A stretch of DNA of 64,000 bases from Mycolicibacterium sarraceniae (GTDB lineage Bacteria > Actinomycetota > Actinomycetes > Mycobacteriales > Mycobacteriaceae): NCBI RefSeq assembly GCF_010731875.1, contig NZ_AP022595.1, positions 1,674,001 through 1,738,000 of the forward strand. The letters are read 5' to 3'. Each line of letters opens with the position of its first letter. Within the stretch, counting starts at the first letter, position 1. Made by a program: the position numbers and the translations under genes. Of the stretch, positions 53,344-63,084 are shown one piece after another. The notes under the pieces were generated by a model that worked only from the letters and a program-made list of their open reading frames with translations, ran no database searches and was not told the DNA's origin.

Positions 53344-54555
53344 ATGCCCCAGCCGTTGAACGCTTCCCGGCGCCCGCCACTGAAGTTGGCGGGCGTGATC
53401 TTCCTCGTACTCGCCATCGTGTTGGTGACGTTGGTGTACCTGCAGTTCCGCGGTGACCTCACGCCGAAGACAACGCTCACCATGGTTTCCGATCGCGCCG
53501 GCCTGGTCATGGACCCGGGCTCGAAGGTCACCTACAACGGGGTCGAGATCGGTCGCGTCAGCAAGGTGGCCGCGGTGGATCGCGGCGGCAAGTCGGTCGC
53601 CGAACTCACCCTTCAGGTCGCCCCGCGCTACATCGCGCTGATCCCGGCCAATGTCGACGCTCAGATCAAGGCCAGCACGGTCTTCGGCAATAAGTACGTG
53701 TCCTTCACCAGCCCGAAGGACCCGACCACACAACGCATCTCGAGTGCGGACGTCATCGACGTTTCGCACGTCACGACGGAGTTCAACACGTTGTTCGAGA
53801 CGTTGACCTCGATCTCGGAGAAGGTCGATCCGGTCAAGCTGAACCTGACGCTGTCCGCGGCGGCCGAGGCGCTCGGCGGGCTGGGTGCCAAGTTCGGGCA
53901 GTCCCTCGTCAACGGCAATGCCGTCCTCGATGACATCAACCCGCAGCTGCCCCAGATCCGCACCAACATTCAGCAGCTGTCCAAACTGGCCGATGTCTAC
54001 ACCAAGGCCAGCCCGGACCTGTGGGACTTCCTCGATCACGCCGTCACCACCGCCCGCACGCTCAATGCGCAGCAGAAGGATCTCGACGCTGCGCTGTTGG
54101 CCTCGACCGGATTCGGCAACACCGGCGCCGATATCTTCGAACGCGGCGGCCCCTACTTCGTGCGCGGCCAAGCCGACCTGATCCCCACCGCCAAACTGCT
54201 CGACACCTACAGCCCGCAGCTGTACTGCCAGATCAAGGGCGAGGCGGAGGCGTTGCATCCGGCGCTGGATGCCTTTGGCGGCAACGGGTATTCGCTCGAC
54301 ACCATGATCGAACTAGTAGGCGCCCCTAACCCGTACGTCTACCCCGACAACCTGCCCAGGGTCAACGGCCGCGGCGGCCCCGGCGGTGCTCCCGGCTGCT
54401 GGCAGAAGATTGACCGCAACTTCTGGCCCGCGCCGCATCTGGTGGTCGATGACGGTGCATCCCTGGCCCCGTACAACCACTTCGAACTCGGCCAACCGAT
54501 CCTCACCGAATACGTGTGGGGACGCCAAGTCGGGGAGAACACGATCAACCCATGA
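53344..54555 (+). CDS. mce1A: Mce1A substrate-binding MCE protein
   Basis: A 403-residue protein with one N-terminal membrane anchor (LAGVIFLVLAIVLVTLVYL), the MCE/MlaD domain at about 40-120 (DRAGLVMDPGSKVTYNGVEIG) and a long helical region thought to form part of the lipid tunnel. It is shorter at the C-terminus than M. tuberculosis Mce1A, about 454 residues as I recall. Its TGA overlaps the ATG of mce1B (ATGA). Confidence 0.94.
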   Translation: MPQPLNASRRPPLKLAGVIFLVLAIVLVTLVYLQFRGDLTPKTTLTMVSDRAGLVMDPGSKVTYNGVEIGRVSKVAAVDRGGKSVAELTLQVAPRYIALIPANVDAQIKASTVFGNKYVSFTSPKDPTTQRISSADVIDVSHVTTEFNTLFETLTSISEKVDPVKLNLTLSAAAEALGGLGAKFGQSLVNGNAVLDDINPQLPQIRTNIQQLSKLADVYTKASPDLWDFLDHAVTTARTLNAQQKDLDAALLASTGFGNTGADIFERGGPYFVRGQADLIPTAKLLDTYSPQLYCQIKGEAEALHPALDAFGGNGYSLDTMIELVGAPNPYVYPDNLPRVNGRGGPGGAPGCWQKIDRNFWPAPHLVVDDGASLAPYNHFELGQPILTEYVWGRQVGENTINP

Positions 54556-55592
54556 AAATCACCGGCACAGCAATCAAACTCGGGGCATTCTCACTGGTGC
54601 TCCTGCTCTTCACGGCGATCATCATCATCGTGTTCGGGCAGTTCCGATTCGACCGAACGACCGCGTATACCGCCGAATTCAGCAATGCCAGTGGTTTGCG
54701 TGATGGCCAGTTCGTCCGTGCTGGTGGTGTCGAGGTAGGCAAGGTGTCCGACATCAAGCTCGTCGGCAACGGCGATCGTGTTCAGGTCACGCTCAACGTC
54801 GATCGCACCCTGCCCCTCTACCAGTCGACGACGGCTCAGATCCGATACCAGGACCTGATCGGCAACCGCTATGTCAACCTCGACCGCGGCACCGGCGAAG
54901 GCGCGGACCGGATTCTGCCTGGAGGCGGCTTCATTCCGATGTCGCGCACTCAGCCCGCGCTGGATCTCGACGCGCTCATCGGTGGCTTCAAGCCGCTGTT
55001 CAAATCGTTGGACCCGCAGAAGGTCAACACCATCGCCTCGTCGCTCATCACCGTTTTCCAGGGGCAAGGCGGCACTATCAACGACATTCTGGATCAGACG
55101 GCTCAGCTGACGTCCGCGCTGGCCGACCGGGATCAGGCCATCGGCGAGGTGATCACGAACCTGAACACCGTGCTGGACACCACCGTCAAGCATGAGAAGG
55201 ACTTCGACCAGACGGTCAACAACTTCGAGATTCTCATCACCGGGTTGAAGAATCGCGCCGACCCGCTGGCCTCTGCCGCTGCCAGTATCAGCAGTGCCGC
55301 GGGCACTTTGAGCGATCTGCTGGCCGATAACCGCCCGCAGCTCAAGGACACACTGGCCAAGGTCGAAACCATCCAGCTGCCGCTGGCCGACGGTCAGGAC
55401 CGCCTCGACGATCTGCTGACCAAGATGCCGGTGGCCGTGAAGATGATCGGTCGCGCCGGTGGTATCTACGGCGACTTCTTCAACTTCTACCTCTGCGACA
55501 TCAACCTGAAGCTCAACGGCCTGCAGCCCGGTGGCCCGGTCCGCACCGTGAAGATCACTCAGCAGCCCACGGGTAGGTGCACGCCGCAATGA
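54552..55592 (+). CDS. mce1B: Mce1B MCE protein
   Basis: A 346-residue MCE protein: N-terminal anchor (LGAFSLVLLLFTAIIIIVF), MCE domain NASGLRDGQFVRAGGVEVGKV, then helices ending in two cysteines near the C-terminus (YLCDINLKL and RCTPQ). It begins at ATG 54552 within the mce1A stop and its own stop overlaps the mce1C start, so stoichiometric expression is likely. Confidence 0.94.
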   Translation: MKITGTAIKLGAFSLVLLLFTAIIIIVFGQFRFDRTTAYTAEFSNASGLRDGQFVRAGGVEVGKVSDIKLVGNGDRVQVTLNVDRTLPLYQSTTAQIRYQDLIGNRYVNLDRGTGEGADRILPGGGFIPMSRTQPALDLDALIGGFKPLFKSLDPQKVNTIASSLITVFQGQGGTINDILDQTAQLTSALADRDQAIGEVITNLNTVLDTTVKHEKDFDQTVNNFEILITGLKNRADPLASAAASISSAAGTLSDLLADNRPQLKDTLAKVETIQLPLADGQDRLDDLLTKMPVAVKMIGRAGGIYGDFFNFYLCDINLKLNGLQPGGPVRTVKITQQPTGRCTPQ

Positions 55593-57142
55593 GGACGCTA
55601 GAGACGCCTAACCGGATCAAGAACGGCCTGGCCGGCATCGTCATCATCGTGCTGGTCGTCACTGTGGGGCAGAGCTTTTCGGGTATCCCGCAGCTGTTCG
55701 CCCAGCCGACGTACTACGGCCAGTTCACCGACAGCGCGGGCCTGAATGCCGGCGACAAAGTGCGCATCGCCGGCATGGATGTCGGCGAAGTGAAGTCGCT
55801 GAAGATCGACGGCGATCACGTCTTGATCGGATTTAACTTGGGCCCCAGGCAGATTGGCACCGAGAGCCGGGTGTCCATCCGCACCGAGACGATCTTGGGC
55901 AAGCGGGTGCTCGAAATCGAGCCGCGGGGCAGCAAGCTGCTCCAGGCGAGATCGGTCCTGCCGGTGGGCCAGACCACCACGCCCTACCAGATCTACGACG
56001 CCGTCTTCGACGTGACGAAGGCCGCGGCGGGCTGGGACATCGACAGCGTCAAGCAGTCGCTGAACGTGTTGTCGGAGACCATTGATCAGACCTATCCGCA
56101 CCTGAGTGCGGCACTGGACGGGGTGGCCCGGTTCTCCGACACCATCGGTAAGCGTGACGAGCAGTTCAAGCAACTGCTGGCCAATGCGAACCAAGTCGCT
56201 GCCGTGCTGGGCAACCGCAGTGAGCAGATCAATCGGCTTGCCGTCAACGCCCAAACGCTGCTGGCCGCCGTCAACGAGCGTCGTTCCGAGATCGACTATC
56301 TGCTGGCCAACGTTTCCGCGCTCTCCGAGCAGTTCACCGGATTCATCAACGACAATCCGAACCTGAATCATGTTCTGGAGCAGCTGAAGACGATCAGCGA
56401 TGTGCTGGTGAAGCACAAGACGGACCTGTCCGATGTGCTGATCACCGCCTCGAAATTCATGGGCGCACTGGCCGAGGCCATCGGCTCGGGCCCGTACTTC
56501 AAGGTGCTGGTGGTCAACCTGGTGCCTTACCAGATCCTGCAGCCGTGGGTGGACGCCGCATTCAAGAAGCGCGGTATCGACCCCGAACAGTTCTGGCGCA
56601 GCGCGGGTCTGCCGGCGTTCAAGTTCCCCGATCCCAACGGGCAGCGCCAGCCGAACGGCGCCCCGCCGCCGGCCCCGCTCCCGCTTGAGGGCACACCGGA
56701 CCATCCGGGACCCGCAGTGGGCCCGGGCTCGCCATGCTCGTACACCCCAGCCGCGGACGGTATTCCGACGCCGGGTAACCCGTTGCCGTGTGCCACGCTG
56801 ACCGACGGTCCGTTCGGCCCAGCGCCGGGTGGCTACCCGCCGCCGGACGTGCCGATTTCGGCGTACAACCCCGCCGCCGTCGGCGGCCCGGGTGTCCCGA
56901 GTGCGGCCTTCCCCGGCGAGCTTTCACCGAATGTGCAAGGTGTGCCTGCGCCGCCGCTGGCACCCGGTCCGCCGGGAGCCCGTACCGTCCCGGTCGCACC
57001 CACGCCGGGACCGGCCACCGATATCCCCGGCTACGCCCCACCGCCGAACGCGCTCATCGGACCGATCCCGCCGCCGGGACCGGGCCCGCAGGTCCCGCCG
57101 GTCGGTAACCTGGCACCCGTCGATCAGGGAGGGGGAGCGTAA
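55589..57142 (+). CDS. mce1C: Mce1C MCE protein with proline-rich tail
   Basis: A 517-residue MCE protein. The anchor is GIVIIVLVVTVGQSFSGI, the MCE domain starts at DSAGLNAGDKVRIAGMDVGEV, and a helical segment follows to about residue 360. The last 150 residues are a Pro/Gly/Ala-rich tail (for example APPPAPLPLEG, PAPPLAPGPPG), probably extended in the cell envelope. ATG 55589 overlaps the mce1B stop. Confidence 0.94.
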   Translation: MRTLETPNRIKNGLAGIVIIVLVVTVGQSFSGIPQLFAQPTYYGQFTDSAGLNAGDKVRIAGMDVGEVKSLKIDGDHVLIGFNLGPRQIGTESRVSIRTETILGKRVLEIEPRGSKLLQARSVLPVGQTTTPYQIYDAVFDVTKAAAGWDIDSVKQSLNVLSETIDQTYPHLSAALDGVARFSDTIGKRDEQFKQLLANANQVAAVLGNRSEQINRLAVNAQTLLAAVNERRSEIDYLLANVSALSEQFTGFINDNPNLNHVLEQLKTISDVLVKHKTDLSDVLITASKFMGALAEAIGSGPYFKVLVVNLVPYQILQPWVDAAFKKRGIDPEQFWRSAGLPAFKFPDPNGQRQPNGAPPPAPLPLEGTPDHPGPAVGPGSPCSYTPAADGIPTPGNPLPCATLTDGPFGPAPGGYPPPDVPISAYNPAAVGGPGVPSAAFPGELSPNVQGVPAPPLAPGPPGARTVPVAPTPGPATDIPGYAPPPNALIGPIPPPGPGPQVPPVGNLAPVDQGGGA

Positions 57143-57145
57143 GCG

Positions 57146-58750
57146 ATGTCGACAGTCTTCAGTGTCCGTAACCTGGGCCTGCCCAAGATGTCTCGGGCGT
57201 CCGTCATCATCGGCACCCTCGTGGTGATCGTCGCGGTGTTCGCCGCATTCGGCGGTTACTACCTGTACAAGAAGCTGACCACCAACACCGTGGTGGCGTA
57301 TTTCCCCGAAGCGCTGGCGCTGTATCCCGGTGACCGGGTCCAAATCATGGGCGTGCAGGTCGGCAAGATCGAGAGCATCGAGCCGGCCGGCGACAAAATG
57401 AAGGTCACCTTCAATTATCAGAACCGGTACAAGGTTCCGGCGAATGCCACCGCCACGATCCTCAACCCCAGCCTGGTCGCCTCCCGGGTGATCCAGCTCG
57501 CACCGCCCTACAGCGGCGGTCCGGTGATGGAGAACAACGCCGTCATCCCGATCGATCGCACCCAGGTGCCGGTGGAATGGGATGACCTGCGCAACCAGAT
57601 CTCCGATATCGTCACCAAACTCGGCCCGACGCCCGATCAGCCCAAGGGCCCGTTCGGTGACGTCCTGGAGTCGTTCGCCAACGGACTCGAGGGCAAGGGC
57701 GAACAGATCAACACCACCTTCAAGGCGCTATCCAATGCGGTGACCGCGCTGAACGAAGGCCGCGGCGACTTCTTCGGCGTGCTCAAGAGCCTGGCCCTGT
57801 TCGTCAACGCCTTGCACAAGAGCGATCAGCAGCTGGTGTCGCTGAACAACAACCTCGCCACCTTCACCAACTCGTTCTCCAACTCCGATCAGGAAGTGGC
57901 CAAGGCGGTCAAGGACATTGACACGCTGTTGACCACGGCGCGCAAGTTCGTCAACGACAACGGTTCGGTGCTGAGCAAGGACATCAACAACCTGTCCGAC
58001 GTCACCACCCAGGTCTTGCAGCCGGAATCGCGCGACGGCCTGGAGACGGTGTTGCACGTCTACCCCAACCTGGCCGCCAACCTGCAGAACATCTATCACC
58101 CGACACACGGTGCGCTGGTGGCGATTCCGACGATCGCCAGCTTCGCCAACCCGCTGCAGTTCATCTGTAGCGCGATCCAGTCCGGCAGCCGGTTGGGCTA
58201 CCAGGACTCGGCGGAGATGTGCGCGGAGTACCTCGCGCCGATCATGGACGCGATCAAGTTCAACTTCCCGCCGTTCGGCGTCAACCAGTTCTCGACGGCT
58301 GAGACGCTGCCGAAGTACATCGCCTACTCCGAGCCGCGGCTGCAGCCACCCCCGGGCTACAAGGACACGACGGTGCCCGGTATCTGGTCGCGGGACACGT
58401 TGTTCTCGCACGGCAATCACGAGCAGGGCTGGATCGTGGCACCGGGCATGCAGGGTGTGGACGTGCAGGCGTTCACCGCCAACATGCTCACCCCGGATTC
58501 GCTCGCCGCGTTGATGGGCGGACCGGACCCGGTCGACTATCCGCCGGGTGGCCCGCGCGGTGGCGCACCGTCGAACTCCTATGACCAGAACAACCCGTTG
58601 CCGCCGCCGTGGTACCCGGGTGCGATCCCGCCGCCACCGCCTGGGCCGAACGTGATCCCCGGACCGTTGCCGGTCTCGCAGCAGATCAACGGTGGTGCTC
58701 CGGCGCCCGCCGGTCCGGCATTGCCGGCTGAAGCGGGAGGCGGTCAGTGA
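57146..58750 (+). CDS. mce1D: Mce1D MCE protein
   Basis: A 534-residue MCE protein with anchor ASVIIGTLVVIVAVFAAFGG, MCE domain (LYPGDRVQIMGVQVGKIESI) at about 50-125 and a central coiled helical part. The final 70 residues are proline-rich (PLPPPWYPGAIPPPPPG). It starts 3 bp after mce1C and ends in a GTGA overlap with mce1E. Confidence 0.94.
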   Translation: MSTVFSVRNLGLPKMSRASVIIGTLVVIVAVFAAFGGYYLYKKLTTNTVVAYFPEALALYPGDRVQIMGVQVGKIESIEPAGDKMKVTFNYQNRYKVPANATATILNPSLVASRVIQLAPPYSGGPVMENNAVIPIDRTQVPVEWDDLRNQISDIVTKLGPTPDQPKGPFGDVLESFANGLEGKGEQINTTFKALSNAVTALNEGRGDFFGVLKSLALFVNALHKSDQQLVSLNNNLATFTNSFSNSDQEVAKAVKDIDTLLTTARKFVNDNGSVLSKDINNLSDVTTQVLQPESRDGLETVLHVYPNLAANLQNIYHPTHGALVAIPTIASFANPLQFICSAIQSGSRLGYQDSAEMCAEYLAPIMDAIKFNFPPFGVNQFSTAETLPKYIAYSEPRLQPPPGYKDTTVPGIWSRDTLFSHGNHEQGWIVAPGMQGVDVQAFTANMLTPDSLAALMGGPDPVDYPPGGPRGGAPSNSYDQNNPLPPPWYPGAIPPPPPGPNVIPGPLPVSQQINGGAPAPAGPALPAEAGGGQ

Positions 58751-59904
58751 GTGCCATCGTGACCACCACCCGCCGATACGGCTGGCGTGGGTTCGTCCTG
58801 CTGATGACGGCGCTGGTGCTGACGTCCTGCGGCTGGCGCGGTATCGCGAACGTGCCGATGCCGGGCGGTCCTGGTAGCGGCAGGGACAAGATGACGATCT
58901 ACGTCCAGATGCCGGACACGTTGGCGCTCAATGTCAACAGTCGGGTTCGGGTTGCTGACGTGTTCGTGGGCTCGGTGCGTGCCATCGAGCTCAAGAACTG
59001 GATCCCGACCCTCACGCTCGATCTGGAACCCGGAATCAAGCTGCCCGCCAACGCCATTGCGCGGATCGGACAGACCAGCCTCCTGGGAACCCAGCACGTC
59101 GAGCTCAATCCGCCGCCGAATCCGTCGTCCGAGCCGTTGCGCAACGGCGCGACGATCCCGCTGAAGAACTCCCAGTCGTTCCCGACGACTGAACGCACCT
59201 TGGCGAGTATCGCCACCGTGCTGCGCGGCGGCGGCATCCCGAACCTGGAGATCATCCAGACCGAGGTCTCCAACATTCTCGACGGCAACGCCGGGCAAAT
59301 CCGCGACTTCCTGGGAAAGCTGAACACGTTTACCGATCAACTCAACCAGCAGCGTGACGACCTGACCCGGGCGATCGACAAGACCAACGAACTGGTGTCT
59401 ATCGTGGCTGCGCGTAACGCGACTCTGGACCGCGTGCTGACCGAATTCCCGCCGCTGATCAAGTATTTCGCGGATGCCAGGGACCGGTTCACCGGTGCGG
59501 TCGAGGCACTCGGCCGGTTCAGCGCGATCACCGATCAGACGTTGTCGCAGTCGCGTGCTGATTTCGACACCAACCTGGCGCTGTTGCAGCGCCCGCTCAA
59601 GCAGCTCGGTCGGGCCGCACCGTATCTGATCGACTCGCTGAAGCTTGTCATCACGGCGCCGTACCCGATCGACAACATCCCGAAGGTCATTCGTGGCGAC
59701 TACATCAACACCTCAGCCACCTTCGACCTGACGCTGAGCTCGATCGATAACGCGTTCCTCACCGGAACCGGAGTCTCGGGAATGCTGCGCGCCCTCGAGC
59801 AGGCATGGGGCCGTGATCCGCAGACGATGATTCCGGACGTCCGGTTCACGCCCCACCCGAACATGACCGACGGTGGCGGACCGTTTGTCGAGCGCGGCGA
59901 GTAG
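58747..59904 (+). CDS. mce1E: Mce1E lipoprotein (LprK)
   Basis: A 385-residue MCE lipoprotein. The signal peptide ends in the lipobox LTSC with Cys28 as the acylated residue, so it would be tethered to the outer side of the membrane rather than by a helix. The MCE domain includes NVNSRVRVADVFVGSVRAIEL. Start GTG 58747 overlaps the mce1D stop. It is the single lipoprotein of the six Mce proteins, as is usual. Confidence 0.94.
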   Translation: MSAIVTTTRRYGWRGFVLLMTALVLTSCGWRGIANVPMPGGPGSGRDKMTIYVQMPDTLALNVNSRVRVADVFVGSVRAIELKNWIPTLTLDLEPGIKLPANAIARIGQTSLLGTQHVELNPPPNPSSEPLRNGATIPLKNSQSFPTTERTLASIATVLRGGGIPNLEIIQTEVSNILDGNAGQIRDFLGKLNTFTDQLNQQRDDLTRAIDKTNELVSIVAARNATLDRVLTEFPPLIKYFADARDRFTGAVEALGRFSAITDQTLSQSRADFDTNLALLQRPLKQLGRAAPYLIDSLKLVITAPYPIDNIPKVIRGDYINTSATFDLTLSSIDNAFLTGTGVSGMLRALEQAWGRDPQTMIPDVRFTPHPNMTDGGGPFVERGE

Positions 59905-59918
59905 GGGGTGACGGATAG

Positions 59919-61484
59919 ATGTTGACGACATTCATCAAGAGGCAGCTGGTCGTGTTCGGCGTGCTGACCGTGATCGCCCTGCTGGTGCTGGGGTGGTACT
60001 TCCTGCGCCTGCCCACGCTCGCCGGTATCGGGCAGTACGAGCTGAAAGCGGACCTGCCGTCCTCGGGTGGCCTGTATGCGACGGCCAATGTCACCTACCG
60101 GGGCATCACGATCGGCAAGGTCACCGAGGTGGAACCGACCGAGACCGGTGTCCGGGCGACCATGAGCATCAGCGACAAGTACAAGATCCCGCTGGATTCC
60201 TCCGCCAATGTGCACTCCGTGTCCGCGGTCGGTGAGCAGTACCTCGACCTGGTGTCCGACGGCAATCCCGGTCAGTACTTCGCGTCCGGCCAGACGATCA
60301 CGAAGTCGACGGTGCCGGAGGAGATCGGCCCTGCCCTGGATGCGGCCAACAAGGGCCTCGCCGCCCTGCCTGCCGACAAGATTCCGGTGCTGCTGAACGA
60401 AACCGCCCGAGCGGTAGGCGGTTTGGGCCCGTCACTGCAACGGCTGGTCGACGGCACGCAGGCTCTGGTGACCGATTTCAAGACGAATATCCAGGACGTC
60501 AATGACATCATCCAGAATTCGCCGGCCGTCATCGACAGCCAGATCGACTCGTCGAGCGCGATCCAGCAGTGGTCGGCGAACTTGAACACGATCGCCTCGC
60601 AGACCGCCGCGCAGGATCAGGCGCTGCGCGATGGACTGCGTCAGGCCGCGCCGACCGCCGACGCCGTCAATGCCGTCTTCAGCGATGTGCGCGAGGCATT
60701 GCCGCAGACGCTGGCCAATCTCGAGATCGTGCTGGACATGCTCAAGCGCTACAACAAGGGCGTCGAGCAGTCGCTGGTGCTGTTGCCACAGGGCGCGTCG
60801 GTGGCCCAGTCCGTGTCGTCGATATACCCGGGTAAGGCGGCGCTGGACTTCGGGTTGACCATCAACCAGCCGCCGCCGTGCCTGACCGGCTTCCTGCCGG
60901 CCAGCCAATGGAGGGCGCCGGCCGATACCAGCCCCAAGCCGGTGGAGAGCGGGCTGTACTGCAAGATCCCCAAGGACACCCCCGCCAACGTCGTTCGTGG
61001 CGCTCGTAACTTCCCGTGCGCCGATGTGCCGGGTAAGCGGGCAGCGACGCCGATGGAGTGCCGCAGCAACGAGCCGTACACGCCGCTGGGCAACAATCCG
61101 TGGATCGGCGATCCCAACCAGGTGCTCAACTGCCCGGCGCCGGGCGCTCGATGTGACCAGCCAGTGAACCCCGGTACCGTGATACCGGCACCGTCGATTA
61201 ACAACGGGATGAACCCGTTGCCGGCAGATCTGCTGCCGGGTCCCACCCCGCCGATCAGCGACGGACCCAGTCCGTCCGGGACCGGCACCGTGCAGTGCAA
61301 CGGTCAGCAACCGAACCCCTGCACGTACACTCCGGCCGCCGGTAGTGCGCCACCAGGTAATACGGCCGTCTACAGCCCGCAGAGCGGGGAGCTGGTTGGC
61401 CCTGACGGTGTGAAATACAGCGTCAGCAACTCGAGCAATACAGGAGATAACGGATGGAAGGAGATGCTGGCTCCGGCCGGCTGA
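59919..61484 (+). CDS. mce1F: Mce1F MCE protein
   Basis: A 521-residue MCE protein. It has anchor VVFGVLTVIALLVLGWYFL, MCE domain GLYATANVTYRGITIGKVTEV, a helical middle and a long loop-rich C-terminus with cysteines (TGFLPASQW, NCPAPGARCDQP) and a Pro/Gly tail. Its last 31 bp overlap mam1A in another frame. It completes the hexameric MCE set. Confidence 0.94.
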   Translation: MLTTFIKRQLVVFGVLTVIALLVLGWYFLRLPTLAGIGQYELKADLPSSGGLYATANVTYRGITIGKVTEVEPTETGVRATMSISDKYKIPLDSSANVHSVSAVGEQYLDLVSDGNPGQYFASGQTITKSTVPEEIGPALDAANKGLAALPADKIPVLLNETARAVGGLGPSLQRLVDGTQALVTDFKTNIQDVNDIIQNSPAVIDSQIDSSSAIQQWSANLNTIASQTAAQDQALRDGLRQAAPTADAVNAVFSDVREALPQTLANLEIVLDMLKRYNKGVEQSLVLLPQGASVAQSVSSIYPGKAALDFGLTINQPPPCLTGFLPASQWRAPADTSPKPVESGLYCKIPKDTPANVVRGARNFPCADVPGKRAATPMECRSNEPYTPLGNNPWIGDPNQVLNCPAPGARCDQPVNPGTVIPAPSINNGMNPLPADLLPGPTPPISDGPSPSGTGTVQCNGQQPNPCTYTPAAGSAPPGNTAVYSPQSGELVGPDGVKYSVSNSSNTGDNGWKEMLAPAG

Positions 61485-62089
61485 CCCCCACCCCCGCCAC
61501 TGATGACGCCGAACCCAGTGCGGCGCAGGAGTCGGTGAATCTGGACCCGGGCGACAAGAACGAAGCAGCCAACGGTGAACGGCCGCGCGGGTCGCGGCTC
61601 ACTGGTCGCCGGGTAGCGGCTGTCTGCTGCGCGCTGGTGATCGCCAGCCTGCTGATCGCCACCGGCGGATTCTTCGCGCTGCGTGCACACCAGAAGAGCG
61701 TTGCGGCGGCCAAAGCCGAGACGGTCGCGCTGGCGGCTGCCAAGGACTGCGTCACCGCCACTCAGGCACCCGACGCTGCGGCGATGGCGGCCAGTCAGCA
61801 GAAGATCATCGAATGCGCGACCGGTGACTTCGGCGCCCAGGCCACCCTCTACAGCGGCCTGCTGGTGGACGCCTATCAGGCCGCCAAGGTTCAGGTCCAG
61901 GTCTCCAATATGCGGGCGGCCGTGGAACGGCACAACGATGACGGCTCCCTGGACGTGCTGGTGGCCGTGCGAGTGAAGGTGTCCAACTCCCAGGCTCAGG
62001 ACCAGGAGCAGGGCTACCGTCTGCGGGTCCGGATGGCCCCCGAGGGAGGCACGTACAAGATCGCCAAACTCGACCAGGTGAGTAAGTGA
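61454..62089 (+). CDS. mam1A: Mce-associated membrane protein Mam1A (Rv0175)
   Basis: A 211-residue protein with a low-complexity acidic cytosolic start, one membrane helix near residue 55 (AAVCCALVIASLLIATGGFFAL) shown by ALVIASLLIATGG, and an extracytoplasmic SnoaL-like domain ending TYKIAKLDQVSK. Mam proteins are thought to stabilise Mce complexes. ATG 61454 has AGGAG upstream inside mce1F, and its stop overlaps the mam1B start. Confidence 0.9.
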   Translation: MEGDAGSGRLTPTPATDDAEPSAAQESVNLDPGDKNEAANGERPRGSRLTGRRVAAVCCALVIASLLIATGGFFALRAHQKSVAAAKAETVALAAAKDCVTATQAPDAAAMAASQQKIIECATGDFGAQATLYSGLLVDAYQAAKVQVQVSNMRAAVERHNDDGSLDVLVAVRVKVSNSQAQDQEQGYRLRVRMAPEGGTYKIAKLDQVSK

Positions 62090-63084
62090 CGGTGACGGTC
62101 CCCGAAGCGGACGCCGTCGACGTCGAGGCGGACGCCACTGAGGTCACCGACCGGGCGGCCTTCCTCACGCTGGCGAGCTGGCCGGCGCGCGCCGGCGCCT
62201 ATGCGGTCGACGTGTTCTTCCCCGCTGGTGTGGTGATCACCTGTCTGCTGGTCGCGCAGTCGGCTTCGATATCGGGCCGCGGCTGGCTGCAGTGGACGGC
62301 GATCGCCATAGCCGCGGCGGTATTCCTGGCCCTGGCACTGAACCGGCTATTGCTCCCATCGCTCACCGGGTGGACGCTGGGCCGGTCACTGGTCGGTATC
62401 GCCGTCGTCCGACGCGATAAAGCGCCAATTGATCCGTGGCGCCTGCTTATTCGCGATCTGGCACATCTACTCGATACCGCCGCGTTGTTCGTCGGCTGGC
62501 TGTGGCCGTTGTGGGACTCACGCAACCGGACCTTCGCCGACCTGATCACCCGCACCGAGGTGCACCGCGAAGAGGGTGAGCCGCCCGATCGGCGGCGGCA
62601 GGCAGGTGCGGTGCTGGTGGCTCTCGCGGTGCTCGCTGGCACGGCCACCGCGCTCGGTTACCTCTCGGTGTATCGGCCCGCACTCACCGTCGAACAGACC
62701 CGAGAGCATCTTGCGGTCGAAGGCCCCAGGATCGTTCAACAGATGCTGAGCTACAACGTCGCCACGATCGATGCGGATTTCGAGCGGGCCCGGGGCCTGG
62801 TCACCGATAGCTATCGGCAACAGCTTGTGGCACAGCAGGATTCGGTGCGCAAAGCCGGACCGGTCGACAACGACTATTGGGTCACCAACAGTGCCGTACT
62901 AACCAACACCCGCGATCGCGCGGAGATGCTGCTGCTCATGCAGGGCCAGCGCGGTGAGCCGCCCAAGCAGCGGCTGATCACGGCCACCGTGCAGGTGAGC
63001 TTGGAGCGGTCCGCGAGCGGTCAGTGGCAGGTGTCAAACTTGTCGGTGCTGGCGAAGCCGAACCCGGCGGGAGAGCCGAAGTGA
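62086..63084 (+). CDS. mam1B: Mce-associated membrane protein Mam1B with RDD domain (Rv0176)
   Basis: A 332-residue protein. The N-terminal 180 residues are an RDD-type membrane domain (ARAGAYAVDVFFPAG with the Arg-Asp pair, then LTGWTLGRSLVGIAVVRRD and FADLITRTEV). After another hydrophobic helix (AVLVALAVLAGTATALGYL) comes a Mam-type extracytoplasmic domain. Start GTG 62086 overlaps the mam1A stop; its stop overlaps mam1C. Confidence 0.9.
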   Translation: MTVTVPEADAVDVEADATEVTDRAAFLTLASWPARAGAYAVDVFFPAGVVITCLLVAQSASISGRGWLQWTAIAIAAAVFLALALNRLLLPSLTGWTLGRSLVGIAVVRRDKAPIDPWRLLIRDLAHLLDTAALFVGWLWPLWDSRNRTFADLITRTEVHREEGEPPDRRRQAGAVLVALAVLAGTATALGYLSVYRPALTVEQTREHLAVEGPRIVQQMLSYNVATIDADFERARGLVTDSYRQQLVAQQDSVRKAGPVDNDYWVTNSAVLTNTRDRAEMLLLMQGQRGEPPKQRLITATVQVSLERSASGQWQVSNLSVLAKPNPAGEPK

